From contig NC_080672.1 of NCBI RefSeq assembly GCF_030247195.1, forward strand, positions 186,819,701 through 186,883,700: a stretch of 64,000 nt of DNA, in the 5' to 3' direction. This document shows, piece after piece, positions 47,567-59,851 of the stretch (position 1 is the stretch's first letter; each line of letters starts with the position of its first letter). Source of the DNA: Topomyia yanbarensis (Eukaryota > Arthropoda > Insecta > Diptera > Culicidae). The notes under the pieces are model-generated. The model was not told the origin of the DNA. It saw only the letters and a program-made list of their open reading frames with translations, and made no database searches. A program made the translations under genes and the position numbers.

Positions 47567-48830
47567 CGCCCAGAAAAGTTCATCAATTGTAAATTCTTTA
47601 TTGTAATCTTTGATATTTTGAGTAATTACGGGCTTTTTGCTCTCACACTTCGTTTAATGCCTTAAGAAATCAGGGTGGAGAGCAGAATCACTTGATATGT
47701 TTTGAAAGTGCTCGGCAAAAATTTCAGATAATTTTTCAGGGCTATCAACGTTTTCTGAGTTCACTTTAAGTATTGTTGGATTTAAGGCTGTGAAGCCTCC
47801 ATTAAAACTCCGGATTTTTGACCATATGGTTGGAATAGGTGTGTCCTTCTTGATACTAGATGTGAACTCGTTCCATGATTCCTTCGTGGCATTTCTTATG
47901 GTTTTTCTTGCTTCCCCCTAGCGATTCTAAATTCGTCATTTTTCTTGAGTTTGTCTGGATGGTCGTTCGGAAGGCGTTTTAGTGCCCTCAGAGCCTTTCT
48001 GCGTAATTTTATTGCTTTACGAACCTCATCTGTCCACCAAGGCACTGAGCGTTGGCTAACTATGCCAGATGTCATTGGGATGGATTCATTCGCAGCTTCT
48101 AAGATGATATTTTCGAACTGTTCTATATTAATTTCACTATGCGTGGGTAACATTCAGTCGATAGCTATTTCGTACTGGTCCCAATTGGCAATGGCCAATT
48201 TCCATTTCTTCCTCCAGCCTTTCTTCACCCTGCCTGCGCTCAACCCGATAGATATGGGAGTGTGATCACTACCATGTAAATCATTCATTGTTTCCCACGT
48301 TAGCTTAAAGACAGCATTACCTACTCCGTATGACACATCAATTGCTTCCCAGTTCCCGTTTTCAGCAATTAGGTGTGTTGAAGAGTCGTCGTTAAAAATA
48401 GTCATGTCCTCGAATGCCTCGTAAATTCTACGTCCTGCGGTATTAATATTCGTGCTTCCCCAGGCACTATAGTGTGCGTTTAGATCTGCACAGATCAGAA
48501 AAGGTTTTGGTTGTTGGTAAAGGTCTAGCAGTGATTGAGTGGATTGAGTGCCGTGCTGTATGTATAGTGAGCAGATTCTTATTTTGAGTGGATGGTCTAT
48601 TTGTACTGCGACAGCGTGTATGTCAGTGTTGAGTTCGATCTGTTTATGAGGATAGCCGTTGCGAATTGATACCGCAACCCCTCCCCATTGGTGTTGGTAG
48701 TTTATGTTTCCTGTAGAGCCAGAACGATTATATTGGGATCTGTGATAATGTTATTGAGTTATGTTTTTCTTCTTGTTAGTCCGTTTAAATTCCATTGAAG
48801 TATTTTCGCCATTTTTATTTTAGTGGGGTG
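47567..48830 (-). pseudogene. LINE ORF2 endonuclease and linker, badly decayed
   Basis: Pieces at 48154-48405 (MTIFNDDSSTHL … GSDHTPISI, the terminal SDH block of an APE-type endonuclease) and 47896-48153 (WWTDEVRKAIKLRRKALRAL, a linker typical before the RT) can be read. A DLNAH-like block lies near 48485 in another frame. Multiple stops and frameshifts occur. Confidence 0.7.
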
Positions 48831-49717
48831 AGCGAATCTGACGTATCTACATCGTTAGAGGGGCTTACTTCTCTATTCAATCTTTTTTGTACGAGTGATG
48901 GTTTGTGGTGTTGGTTACTTTGTAAGACTTGGGAGACAGTAGCTTGCTTTTTGCGAACTGGAGATGTTTTAGGTGATAGATCATTTTCAGGTGTCTTGTG
49001 TTGTTTGTGACATGAGGAACCGGGTAGTATGTTTGTATTTGGTATTTTCTTATTTAATTGTTTCGGATTCTGATCTGCAGTTTGAGACTTCGGTGCTTCA
49101 ATACCTTGGGTTATGACAATATTAGGGGAGTCGTTTGTTTCACTTTTGTTCTGAGAGTTTGCGGAAAAATTGGTGGTTGGGTTTTTATTAACACATTTGC
49201 ACTCGCATTTACATGGCTTGGACGAATTTAGTGGTTGGACATCGGAGGCGTAGGTATTGACAGATTGCCTTTGTTGGTGGAGACGTAGGGTGAGAGGGAA
49301 GAGGATGTCTTGATCTACTTTTATTTTTACTATCTCTGTTTCAATTTTGAATTTAAGACAGTTGGTGCTGGTAACCGCGTGGGATTGGTTGCAGTGTAAA
49401 CAGTATGAAGGACGTTCGCACTTATCTTCGTGCCAGAGTTCGCTACAATTGCTGTACTTTTTAGGTTTAAGACATGTTTTACCAATGTGGCCATATTCAA
49501 GGCAATTAAAGCAACGCGTAGGGCGGGGGTAGTATTTCCGGGTTGGTTTCTTCAGATAGCCAACTCGTACAATCTCAGGAGCAGTTGGTTTGTTAATGGT
49601 GAGAATGAGGGAGGTTGTTGGTGAGAGAATGCCACCTACCTTCTTCTGGATACGGTATACGTTAGTTACATGTTGGTCTTTCAATTCTTCGAGTATTTCG
49701 TTTTCTGATAAGTTCAC
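48815..49717 (-). pseudogene. LINE ORF1 (gag-like nucleic-acid-binding protein), main part
   Basis: Carries zinc-knuckle-type blocks: CFNCLEYGHIGKTC (CCHC), then a degenerate SNCSELWHEDKC where the first cysteine has become serine-flanked, then CLHCNQSHAVTSTNC, followed by KFKIETEIVKIKV. ORF1 of I-type LINEs binds the element RNA. The C-terminal ~160 residues are low complexity, rich in S, N, K and P. The upstream part is in a different frame. Confidence 0.82.
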
Positions 49718-49806
49718 AAGTTCAAGAACTGAGATAACGGCCTTAGTTTTGTGCCGTCTGCCAGCTCTGTTATTGTAAGAGCTTTATTAAACTTCCGCAA
49801 ACCACG

Positions 49807-50100
49807 CTATTTTAGAACAATTTTTGCACCTTTTTCTTCATATTTCGAGTCTTTCACATCACCAATCACTGCCTTCACTGATTGATATACGAGAAATGGG
49901 GAGATACCTAGCAACGAGGAGTCATTTCCAGCTTTTTCTATAACTACAAACTTAATCACATCCTCTGATTTTTCTCTCACAACTGTTAATATGGAGAATT
50001 CGTCTTCCTGTTTGAAAGCATTCAGCACTGCATTGTTGAACCACGTGTTCATCGAAATTTTAGGAATGATCACTGTTGGTCGCAAGTGGACCTGGTTCAC
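49807..50100 (-). pseudogene. LINE ORF1 N-terminal part
   Basis: 97 codons from ATG (MNQVHLRPTVIIPKISM), directly after an ~87-bp 5' UTR. Separated from the zinc-knuckle part by a frameshift/stop region at 49718-49806. I see no named domain, but the position fits the ORF1 start. Confidence 0.6.
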
Positions 50101-50187
50101 GAAGTAACTACTTTTATTCTCTTAGCCTTTCACTCGCGAAACTTGTGCACAAAGCGTTCGTACTCTGCGCTGGTCAGACTGCGAATC

Positions 50188-50200
50188 AAACTAATGAATA
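50188..50200. repeat. 13-bp target-site duplication, I-type LINE (5' side)
   Basis: AAACTAATGAATA, exact partner of 45174-45186. Confidence 0.85.
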
Positions 50201-51059
50201 ATACAACAGTGATATGTGTAAGAAATGTCTCATCTCACTGATATTCATGAAAATGAATCTCAATTTTAAACATGGCGCTTTGCAGGTTAGCGGGATTTGA
50301 CATTCGAGTTGCTTATATACATAATACATAAACATAGAGAAGAAGAAATAACATCTAACAAATGAATATAAATTTTCGTTTCATTTTTTATTTGCAGATT
50401 TTGGTCAGGATTTTCGTTCACTGTTGTCTATGCTGCATTGTTAACTAAAACTAATCGAATTGCACGTATATTCAATGCAAGTACAAAATCAGCAAAGCGT
50501 CCTTCGTTCATAAGTCCGCATTCACAGCTAGTTATATGTGGAATTCTGATATCTTTTCAGGTGAGTCGACGTAATAGTGCATAACTGTAATCTTGATGAA
50601 AACATAATGCAGGGTTCAGTAAGCAGACTTGTTATTTGCTCACACATTGAGCACAAAGAGCGAAAGCCACCGATGAAAAAAGAGCAAGATAAAAATACTG
50701 AAATCTGCAGATCAGCTGCACAAAGAGAATCTCGAAAACAATAAAGTGGAATATCTGTTCTTTGATATGCGAATTTCTCACAAAAAGTCACCCTTAAGAA
50801 GAGCCGTTTTGAGCCGTTTCTCATTAGTAAACAGGGATAAAAGCTAATCAAATTACAATTCAGATAGGGTGGGTGTACCAATAGTCGCATACTTAAGAAA
50901 AACTTTTGCTAAAAAAATCGATGAATAGACCTATGGGCAATGATAATACATTAAACGAAAGCTTCAATCCCTGCTTCATAGGAAAAATATGAAGATGGTT
51001 TAATAACGAATTAATGTATTCAAAACCGCTTGTACCACTATAGGAACACATGTACCAAT
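50201..51059. other. Unassigned spacer
   Basis: Mixed-composition DNA with no recognised gene; opposite-strand frames of ~120 codons at 50528-50890 have no known domain. Confidence 0.5.
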
Positions 51060-51980
51060 AGTGGTGCAATTGGTGAAATACCCCCTTTCAGAAAAGCAAA
51101 AAAAATCATAGAGCTCTTTAAACCAGTCTTGCGATGCAGAAAACGTTATTATTTTGTAAAACAAACGCATTGACCAACATTCTGAGAGTTTTTGGTCGAA
51201 TTTGCCACAACTCGGGGTATTCCGTGTACCTGGTTCCTCCGGCAAAGAGGACACTTTTCAACTGATTATGAAACCCTTCTTTATAATTTTGCAAAACAAG
51301 TGCACTGGAGACCATTTTGATGGTTTTTGGTCAAATTGGACACACCCCGGGATCTTCCGGGAACCTGGTTCCTCCGGTAAAAAGGGACGTTTTTCACATT
51401 CCGTGGTGTTCCGGGAGGACACTTTTCGACTGATCTTGCGGGGTGTCAAACTTTATAATTTTTCAAAACAAGTGTAGTGGAGACCATTTTGAGGGTTTTT
51501 GGTCAAATTGGACACGCCCCGGGATCTTCCGGGAACCTGGTCCCTCCGATAAAAAGGGGTGATTTTCGACTGGTTTCAAAACCCGTCTTGCAGCACTTCA
51601 AACTTCATGATTTTGCAAAACAAGCACACTGTAAGTCATTTTGAGAGCATTTGGATGAAATGCCCATACTCCGGAGTATTGCGAGAATCGGATTCCTCCG
51701 GCAAAGTGGACACTTTTGGACCCTTTTGAGCCCCTGTCTTGCGGCATGTTAAACTGCATGAATTTGCGAAACAAGTACGCTAAAATACATTTTGAGGGTT
51801 TTGGTCAAATTGGCCACACTCCGGGGTATTCCGGAAATCTAGTCCCTCCGGCAAAGAGGACAATTTTCGACTCATTGCAAAACTCGTCAAAATTCATGAT
51901 TTTGCTAAGCAAGTTCACTAAAGGACATTTTGTGAGTTTTTGGTCTAATTGACTACACCCTAGAGTATTCTGGGACCCTG
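51060..51980. repeat. Tandem satellite, ~150-bp monomer, about six units
   Basis: The block TTTTGAGGGTTTTTGGTCAA and a following CCTGGTTCCTCCGGCAAAGA motif recur with starts near 51183, 51318, 51490, 51642, 51793 and 51931 (spacing 135-172 bp). Each unit also has GATTTTGCAAAACAAG near its end. A degenerate unit precedes 51183. Units are diverged. Open frames running through several units are a by-product of the repetition. Confidence 0.8.
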
Positions 51981-53282
51981 ACCAGTGTCGGCGGAATACG
52001 TGGGTAGTATGGGTAGTACTTCCCACTCGAAAATAACCGAGGGGAGAATTACCCACTCGAAAGTTTGGAATAAAACCCAAACCAGAGATTAACCATGTAT
52101 GTGTCTCGCGCACAAAATAAATGCGTCCGAAACTCTCGATGTACAACAATTTTATATTTTAATTCAGATAGAAATTTCTTTGCTTTACAATTACAATTTC
52201 TTCAAAATGTGGGATAATAATCAGGATTCGATTAAAATTTGAAATTAATTTTTATTTCTTAAAACGAGGAATTCTGATCGATATACAAAAAAAATATTAA
52301 CGAGATTTTAGTTAGAATAAAAAATGTAGTTCAAAGCATGTTAAAAAAACTAAATTTCGCATTTTTTCAAAATGAACTATTATTTAATTAAAAATTGAAA
52401 CAAAGAGAAACACTTTTATAAGAAACGGATTGATTTCGACATCGTGCCAGGGGAAGTGAAGAGAGGGCGGACAACAATGACAGGGAAAAGAGGAAATTTA
52501 ACTTACAGCTTTTTGGCAAACGAAAGATCACTGTCAGGACATCATGAACCGGATCGCCGACTGACCTCCTTGGATCCGCTTGGAACTCCTTTCTTTGGGA
52601 CCTGATTGCCAGGGAGATGTTAACATAACTACCAAGTGAGAAAAAATAGCTGAATTTGGATATCTATGGTGGTTAAAAATATGTATATGAGAGACATATT
52701 GGGGAGATCGAGGATAGCCAGCACAGTGGAATAAGGCCGAATGTATTCAGATAGCAGAAATCTGGCGTTAGAACACTAGGCGCACGATCAGACAACATAT
52801 TTAATGTCGGGATAAGCTCTCTCCACGACCCCAATATCACGGAGATGCGCATTCAACGTATAATTATTGGACATGACCCGAGATATCACTCGAAGAAAGT
52901 TACGATCTCTAAACCTTCATGGTTCCAAGAAATTCTGGCATGATTTTTCAGATAAAGCATTCAGGAACTCTCATAATTTCCCCAGAAACTGTAACGATGT
53001 GGTCGCCCTCGCCACTCCACTCCTGTCATAATAAATAGCATAGAAGCTATGCATAGCTGTCATCTTCTGATGAACGTTATGCGCAATGCAATGCTTAACG
53101 CGAGCATTTATGCTGTCAGAAAAAATGTGTGTTTAAAAATAATCATTTCGTTTCAATACAGCATTATCATTTCATCGTGAATCGTCCATTTCAATGTGGA
53201 TCTACACGGAATGCTGTTGTCACCGAAAGATTATTGGTTGAATCGAATACACAACGTAGAGCCTAGCCGCCAGTTGAAACAT
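51981..53282. other. Unassigned DNA
   Basis: No gene, RNA or repeat recognised. One small repeat of TACCCACTCGAAA / TTCCCACTCGAAA occurs near 52020-52060. Confidence 0.5.
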
Positions 53283-53627
53283 TTATTCTCTCGTTAATCC
53301 GTCGACGAATCTGTGCCAATAACCGCGTTTTTCAGCTTTCGTCAAGTTTTTCATTTGTGTTTCTAACGTCACGTATATTCGGAATAATTCGGGTGATTCG
53401 ACTTTTAAAAATTCCTTATAAGACCTTTTCGCGTACAATTCTGAACACTCTCTGGTCACCACGGAGTGGGAGACCGCCCACTGTTGCTCGCGCCGGGTAC
53501 TCGTTTCGCCTGACATGTAATCGCAGTGTATAGAATCAAACCAGTCCAAACCTTGTATGCTTCCACCGCAAGAATTTCTTGTTTTAATTTGATTGTTTCG
53601 GATATTGAGGACGCGTAGCTCTTTCAA
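53283..53627 (-). pseudogene. Gag-like ORF fragment of a retroelement
   Basis: 114 codons. The C-terminal half (YKEFLKVESPELFRIYVTLE … LTKAEKRGYWHRFVDGLTRE) resembles the helical gag-type domain seen in many insect retroelement ORFs, where a W(R/H)xFVxGLTRET block is common. The match is from memory of the pattern and no RT lies next to it. It ends at a stop right after LTRE, so the domain is cut short. Confidence 0.4.
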
Positions 53628-54689
53628 TCAATGGGCTTACTAATTGTAGCGAGGACGAGTACAATAATAAATCTAAAGCGTTTGGCCGTGCAGATGGAGC
53701 AGGAATGTGTGTCATTTCCACCGTATTCACGATGGTCATATTGAAATTATCACAAATATCACGCAGTTAGACAGATCGGTTATCACCGTGAAGACAATCC
53801 CAGAAGTGAAGTCTTTTAAAGCCAGCTGAGGTGCGATGTATATGTAAACAATATCAATAAGTCTTTGCCTTTGATTTGGACTTGACAAGTGACAACTTCA
53901 ATACCTGGTACCGAGCAAAGGTTAGCTAAGGAGGAAGCTAAGGAGAGTAAGCGATTTTCCTCCTTCGAAAATGTATATGGCACACTAGAAAATGTTCCCA
54001 CAATGGGATGGTCAGACTTTCGCTGTTTAGTGAATGAGGAAGCGTATAAATTAATCATGGCCGGTAGCGTAGGCCTATTTAGCAATTCTTCTCGGAGCTT
54101 TCATTGAAGTAGTACTTCAATTTTCCCCAAATAATTTATATTTGGAATATATTGAGAGATCACGCAGAGTGTCTCCACAGTAGGAAAACTTTTCATAGTT
54201 CTCTCCACATTTTCCACGCCGAGCCTTGTTTCTACAATAGGTAGCTGTATGCCCAATGGTTTGCGACGATGGAGTTCATGCCTTGCGGCACAAAAAGACG
54301 AACAGGTAGACGCGCCCCATTCAAAAAAGAACAAAGCGTAGAAGAGCAGACCCTGCGAAAGACTCGATATGAGGCTGATGGAAAATTAGTGGTTTTCTTA
54401 CATTCCTCGATTTTTACCGAACGCAATTACTTGCAAACCAGAATTTTCACTGATTAAAGCAAAGGGTTCTTAAAGAATCTAATCCCATACTTCGCAATTA
54501 GGGCCCCCGTAGGAGACTACACCATCAATCTGTACTTCCCAGGCGGGTACATAGACAAGACTTCTTCGTACATGGCCGAGTGTATAGTTAAATCCCGCAT
54601 ATATCGATAATATCAAAAGGTTTATATTTTCTCCGCAAGAAGATATTCCTGGTGCCGGTTGTATTAGATGGATATAATTTGTATCTAAA
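53628..54689. other. Unassigned DNA
   Basis: Short frames on both strands (for example 54269-54457) with no domain I recognise. Confidence 0.45.
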
Positions 54690-54897
54690 AGTGGACTTAT
54701 CGTTCTACTGCGCGCTTGTCCGCTCCACCCTTGAGTATGCATCAGTTGTATGGTCTCCATTTGACCAGAATGGTGTACAGAAAATTGAAGCAAATCAACA
54801 CAAGTTTGTACGCTTCGCCCTTCGTCATCTTCCATGGAATGATCCCGAAAATTTGCCGAACTACAACAGCAGATGCAATTTAATACAGCTTGACACA
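54690..54897 (+). pseudogene. Fragment of a Jockey-like LINE RT C-terminus
   Basis: Reads FYCALVRSTLEYASVVWSP, KIEANQHKFVRFALRHLPW, then NLPNYNSRCNLIQLDTL. It matches the C-terminal block of the LINE at 6550-8421 in pattern but is clearly a different family. It is cut on the right exactly where the inverted DNA-repeat terminus begins (54898). Confidence 0.8.
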
Positions 54898-55612
54898 CTA
54901 ATAACCGTAAGCACAAAGGCGTACTAATTGTTTTTAAACCGGACTAACTTTAAAACCGGCCTAAAATATTTGGTAAGCTTTAATCAAACGATGCTGTCAT
55001 TTATATGGCTGCGTTCTGATGTGCGTTACACGTCTATGTTAACATACAACAAATTGAAACTAAAGAAAATGAGTAAATTAGACCACATGGTGAATTGTTT
55101 TCATTCCGATATTTTCTTTTAGTAAAATAGCTTTTCTTCGCCAAATATATCGTTCCATAGCGTTTGAGAACAATTTTGTCAATTTGTAGCCGATATGTTT
55201 CTGAACTTAGAACTTTAACGTGTTGGATAGTTGAAAGTTGACCGATGATGTACAGCACTTTGTAGTGACATAATATTAAATACACAAAAGAAAATAAATT
55301 GGTATACTTATGCATGTTTTTATTCAGTTTGAATAGGGGCTCGTCGAGTTAGAGGTGGCTGAACCATCGGTTGTAATTGGTGTCATGATAGTTATTTCTC
55401 GACAAACATATGATTACGGGTTAAAAGCCAACTGTCAAAATTCTCTTGAAAGGAAATTCCGGACAAACCGACAAAGCTTTTCTTAAGTTCAGAAAGAATT
55501 CTACTTACAGTATTTTTCATTCTGGCGTGATTTTCTTGAATAGGTTTTTTACGCATTTTGTTGTAACAGTACTGCGAAAAATAATGGGTAAAACATACCC
55601 AGGTTGACGTAC
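54898..55612 (-). repeat. Inverted, internally deleted relative of the 5.3-kb repeat
   Basis: Begins AATAACCGTAAGCACAAAGG, the complement of the right terminus at about 22880. It follows that repeat backwards (TTTAAACCGGACTAAC, GGCTGCGTTCTGATG, TCAACTATCCAACACG in complement). After one MITE arm (55419-55471) it jumps to sequence matching about 20583-20690. It lacks the 148-bp MITE. The divergence is much higher than between the tandem copies. Confidence 0.78.
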
Positions 55613-58600
55613 ACGATCCAAGGTTGTAGATAGGCGATAAAATCGCTGATTGCGAACGATATTTTTTTAGTGTGTGAGCTATCCATGTTGATTCATGCGC
55701 TCAGGTAGGCAGCATACGCAGCCACTCACTGAATGAACCTATATGTGACGTTTGGTGTATGTGTTCATTCCATCGTGTTTACCGAACGACCATCGGCGCT
55801 ACCCATCGTCGATTGAATGTTTACTGATCGGAGGAGAGTGAAAATTTACCAGAGAAGAATCGGTAACTGACAATTTCTTCAATGGATTGTGGTTTCCACT
55901 CATTTTGATAATTATCATCTGGGAGGGAGAAACAGACACTACGCACGAAGTGTAAATAAAAGCACTTGTCACGAAGCAAGAAAACTTCCGACAGTAAAAA
56001 TCGATCAAGGTGGGTGACGCTTAAATGAGCAAATTTCTTTTTGCGTGTCATTGATGCAAGCGTGTGGCCGGCACATGACTTCAATCGTGTGATGGAAATA
56101 GAGCTAGGGACAGTATAAAATCAGTGAAAGTTTTTTTTCCGGGTGCTTTACATTGATTCGAAGATAAAGTCAGACGACAGGTTGGTTCCAGTATTCGAGT
56201 GAAAAGGAACACATTTCGGAACGATGTGTCTCACCTTCTATTTTAAAAATAAGATGTTTGTGCCGTTCTTTTCCTTCATTCTACCACAATTTCCTAAAAA
56301 ATTTCTTGCACTGATTATTAAAAACCGTTATTAAATTGAAGCTGAAAAATAGAATTTAATTTTATAAAAATTAAACTAACAGAATCCTTGAATAAGGAAA
56401 CTCGCCGGTAGAGGCACGTTTATCTGATTTGTGAAATGTCGACCACCATTGAATAAGAGAAATGTACCGGTTTATTTTCCAAATGTAAAAAAGAATCTGC
56501 AAAAAAGGTCTTATTTATTTAATGTTACATTCGAGTGTAATTTACGATTGACGGCTCCACCTCATATCCCATAGAAACATGTGACGTTATTTTCTTCCTA
56601 AGCTGTTCATTTATTGAAATTCATCTGACGACTGGTTGAAAAATATCTATTTGTCCTTTTCACTTCAAAGCATGATATTTTTTAAACAAAATGCCTGCAA
56701 ATCGCTTAAGTGGTTAAGGTTCAAAAAAATATTGCCTATTCTGAAAGTACATACTGACGAAAATATCTGTGCAAAATTTCATCCAGATCGGAGCACTAGA
56801 ACCACTGAGAACTGGGGCGACATTATGGAACCATTTCGAATCGACTTTTTCATACAAGCTTGCATACACTAAACCTTTCGTTTAGAGATGCGTAAGGCCA
56901 CCCCTGACTTGTGTAAGAAATAAAACTGTCGCTTTGAAATGACAACAGCAAGTAGCAACTTGCCACTGGCTGGCACTTCGATCGGCCAGCAATCGCTATA
57001 CGGGACTTGTGTGCGAACTTGGATACAATGGTGACTCACGCATGCGAACCTGTATGCGATGGTGATTTTCAACGTATTTTTATTTAAATGTTTACACAGG
57101 CTTTTCGGAAAAGTTTGTTCTAGCTTATATGTCTGTTCTCTGTGCTAGAACTACAGCCGTTCGAAGCGCGTTGGTTCCATCCTCGTATGTAGTTAACACA
57201 AAACTTTGAACGCAATTATCTGAGAATGGAGTTTCTTGAAAAGGACCGTTGCGGTGAACGTGACATCTCAAAAACTACTCAACCGATTTTCATAAATTTT
57301 GTTTTAAATTGTTCGTATTTATATTCTCGTGTACTTGAATGGTTCCTTTTTTATTAATTTTTTTTTTTTTTGATTTTTTGTAATATTTTATTTTAAATTT
57401 TGAACACCTAAAACATAAATTTTGTTATCAACACAGTTTTTATCGCAGAATTATTTTTTTAATGCCGAAACCGTTCAAGTACACCAGAATACATTTTTTT
57501 ATAATAGCTTACTTACTTTTTCGATTTAAGTTGAGCGGTTCGTCTGGGAGAGTGTTCACCGTAAGCCGCTGCGAAAAAATGCGCTTCGGTCACAGCAGTG
57601 GCCTATTCATATAAAGTTGTGACAAAATTATAAAAATTGGTTTATGTGGCTAAAAATCGGGTTTTTAACTAATTTTGGGTTGCTGAATCCATTTCTGATA
57701 TCAGTTTTGAAATTCCATAATTCTTTTTTCGACTACTTTTATATAAACCCATTTGAAGGCGTTGGACGTTAAAGGGTTAATATACACGTTAATAACAGAA
57801 GTGTATCACATCGGATGACAGAAATGGTTGACAAACAGGTAAAAATTACTAATTTTTCAGTAGTATGATGTTCTGTAGGCAATCAATTTGTAAGAAGATT
57901 TATGAACTACAGGGCGTCTCCATACGGGTATTTTCAAAAACATAGACATAACACCTTCGGCGTAAAAATGCGTAAGATGAGGCTTTTGTATGTTGGAACT
58001 ACACTAAATTTTGAGTTAGATTGATAATAAGTGACCCATGGGAGACCATCTCAAAAATTGGAAGACGTATAAAGATAAATTACTGAACTGACATTGGATT
58101 TCTCAATTAATTTTTCTTGGTGCAGGACAAACGTGGATCATTTTTGTGCGAAAAGCTCACATCTATAGTTTAGCATATTCATTCATCTTTCCAAAGAACT
58201 CAAAATAATTCCAATCGGCCGTGTATTTCTTGAGATATCGTCATTTGAAGCTCTAAGGTACTAACAAATTTAATGAATGGAATTGAACAGAAACCCTCAG
58301 TTTTCATCCGATTGTGGTAACATTTGGAAATACTTTTATTCAAACTGGGAGCAAAATAAATTAAATATTTTGAAAAGAATTACAAGACATTCATTTTTGG
58401 GGTTTTGTCACTCGTCGTGCCACTGTGCGGGGACGCGGCCATAATGCCGATAATTTGCAATATTTTTTTTTCATACAACTTGTTTTTATTTTCTTCGATA
58501 GTATGACTAACAAATTGCCTTTTGCTTTTCTAAATAAAACTTACATGACTCATTTAAAAAATCACGAACTTAAATATATGAACTGATCGCAATTTGGGTT

Positions 58601-58640
58601 GTAAACAGAATCAGTTTCTACGTCTAGAAAAAACGTCATA
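55613..58640. other. Unassigned DNA, 3 kb
   Basis: No gene recognised. Frames up to 87 codons overlap on opposite strands. A long T run lies at 57350-57372. Confidence 0.5.
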
Positions 58641-58923
58641 GGGTAAAGTGCCTATTTTCACCATACTAAGGAGGGTGCCTCACTGATTCATTAATTACTC
58701 GGTCTACAAACAATGGAATGCGTACTAATTGGCATCAACAGCTTTGCTTCGTTCTGAAGAATCAAGATAATAATACACATGCGCTGAAAATAGTGAAATT
58801 CTCATGTTTAGGCACTACCATTTGACTCAATGCGTTGAACAAAGATGGCAGACACTGCTCTAACCAACGATTTCAAATGGGTAGGGTAATAATAGAAACA
58901 TAGCAATAATAGGCTCATCACCC
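58641..58923. repeat. 283-bp TA-flanked MITE
   Basis: Ends GGGTAAAGTGCCTATTTTCA and AATAATAGGCTCATCACCC are imperfect inverted repeats, with TA on both sides (58639-58640, 58924-58925), the pattern of Tc1/mariner-derived MITEs. No ORF of its own. Confidence 0.7.
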
Positions 58924-59687
58924 TATATACTTTTAGGCTGTGGACCATTTGGCGAACTTTTTTCACTTTTGATTGAAATTTGACAGTTCCAACCACAAGA
59001 GCGACCCATTCCAAATGTTGACCAATGGATAGGTATTTGGAATTGACAGCTGTAAAAACAGCTTTAAATTATGTTACTCACAGCTTTGAAACTTAAATAT
59101 CCACTAATGAAATAGCCGAAAAAACATTTGACATAACATGTTTTCGTTTTCATATTTGCCCTTTATTTTCTACTGAAACATATCGACAACCTAAATAAAG
59201 TACAGAAAACTGTTTCCACCTTTCTTTTCACATCCTCCAACAACAATTATTTAACTGTCAATTTTAACCATGCTATACAGCAGGGTTATTTTGCAAATAA
59301 CTTTCGAAGTGTAAGTTTTTAACTAATAAATAAAAATAGAATATTTTAATGAATCGGATCATCTGATTAAGCTATGAGCACCCAAACACTAAAAATATTA
59401 TGTCGATGTCAAACCTCATGTCGAAGTAACTTGCTATTTTTTTTATCGAAACTTTGTTCATATTTATTTGCATTAATCTAGGCCTACGTTGATGATTTTC
59501 ATTTTTTGAGTACACCCTCAAAAGAAACTTTAAACTGGGGCATCGCCAAATCTGACGAGTAAAGTGTCACTCATTCTAAAATTGTTTAAGCCACAAATTT
59601 TTTAAACTCTTCACACGATTTTTATCATTATTACTTGTCTTTAATATAGATATGAAAATAGATTTTAATTCACATGTTTTAAATACA
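58924..59687. other. Unassigned AT-rich DNA
   Basis: Nothing recognised between the MITE and the SINE. Confidence 0.5.
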
Positions 59688-59851
59688 GGGGGCGGGCATA
59701 GCGTGGTAGGTAAATCCATTGCCTTCTACGTAGCTAACCTGGGTTTCGATTCCCAACCCCGCACATAGGGTTAGAGATTTTTCCAAAGGAAATTTCTCTA
59801 ACCCGAAAAGAGGCGAATGAACCTATATAATAAAAATAAAAAAAACCTATT
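59688..59851 (+). mobile_element. tRNA-derived SINE, Feilai-like
   Basis: Internal RNA polymerase III promoter boxes: a box-A-like TAGCGTGGTAGG near 59701 and a box-B-like GGGTTTCGATTCCC near 59752. The tRNA-related head is followed by a hairpin (GGGTTAGAGATTTTTCC … GGAAATTTCTCTAACCC) and an A-rich tail. The order of head, CCCCGCACATAGGGTTAGA, and GAGGCGAATGA is what I remember of the Aedes Feilai SINE. It is not a functional tRNA gene. No clear target duplication was found. Confidence 0.8.

Larger units (their letters stand above)
45187..50187 (-). mobile_element. Near full-length I-clade-like LINE, decayed
   Basis: About 5.0 kb on the minus strand. Order: 5' UTR starting GATTCGCAGTCTGACC, ORF1 with CCHC zinc knuckles, then ORF2 with endonuclease, reverse transcriptase, RNase H and a C-terminal cysteine-rich block, ending in a TAA-rich tail (45187-45217). 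It is flanked by a 13-bp exact duplication, AAACTAATGAATA. The presence of RNase H after RT, an ORF1 with zinc knuckles and a TAA tail points to the I clade. ORFs are split by several frameshifts and stops, so the copy is inactive. Confidence 0.88.

Noticed and set aside
51202..51477. 91-codon frame with repeated VFR(V/E)PGSSGK
   Set aside because: It follows the satellite periodicity and has no domain.
55799..56084. Overlapping minus-strand frames of 69 and 87 codons
   Set aside because: No domain, no splice or promoter context, and they overlap each other in different frames.
59690..59765. Possible tRNA gene
   Set aside because: Box-A- and box-B-like sequences are present, but the region continues into a SINE body and A-rich tail, and I could not fold a proper cloverleaf.
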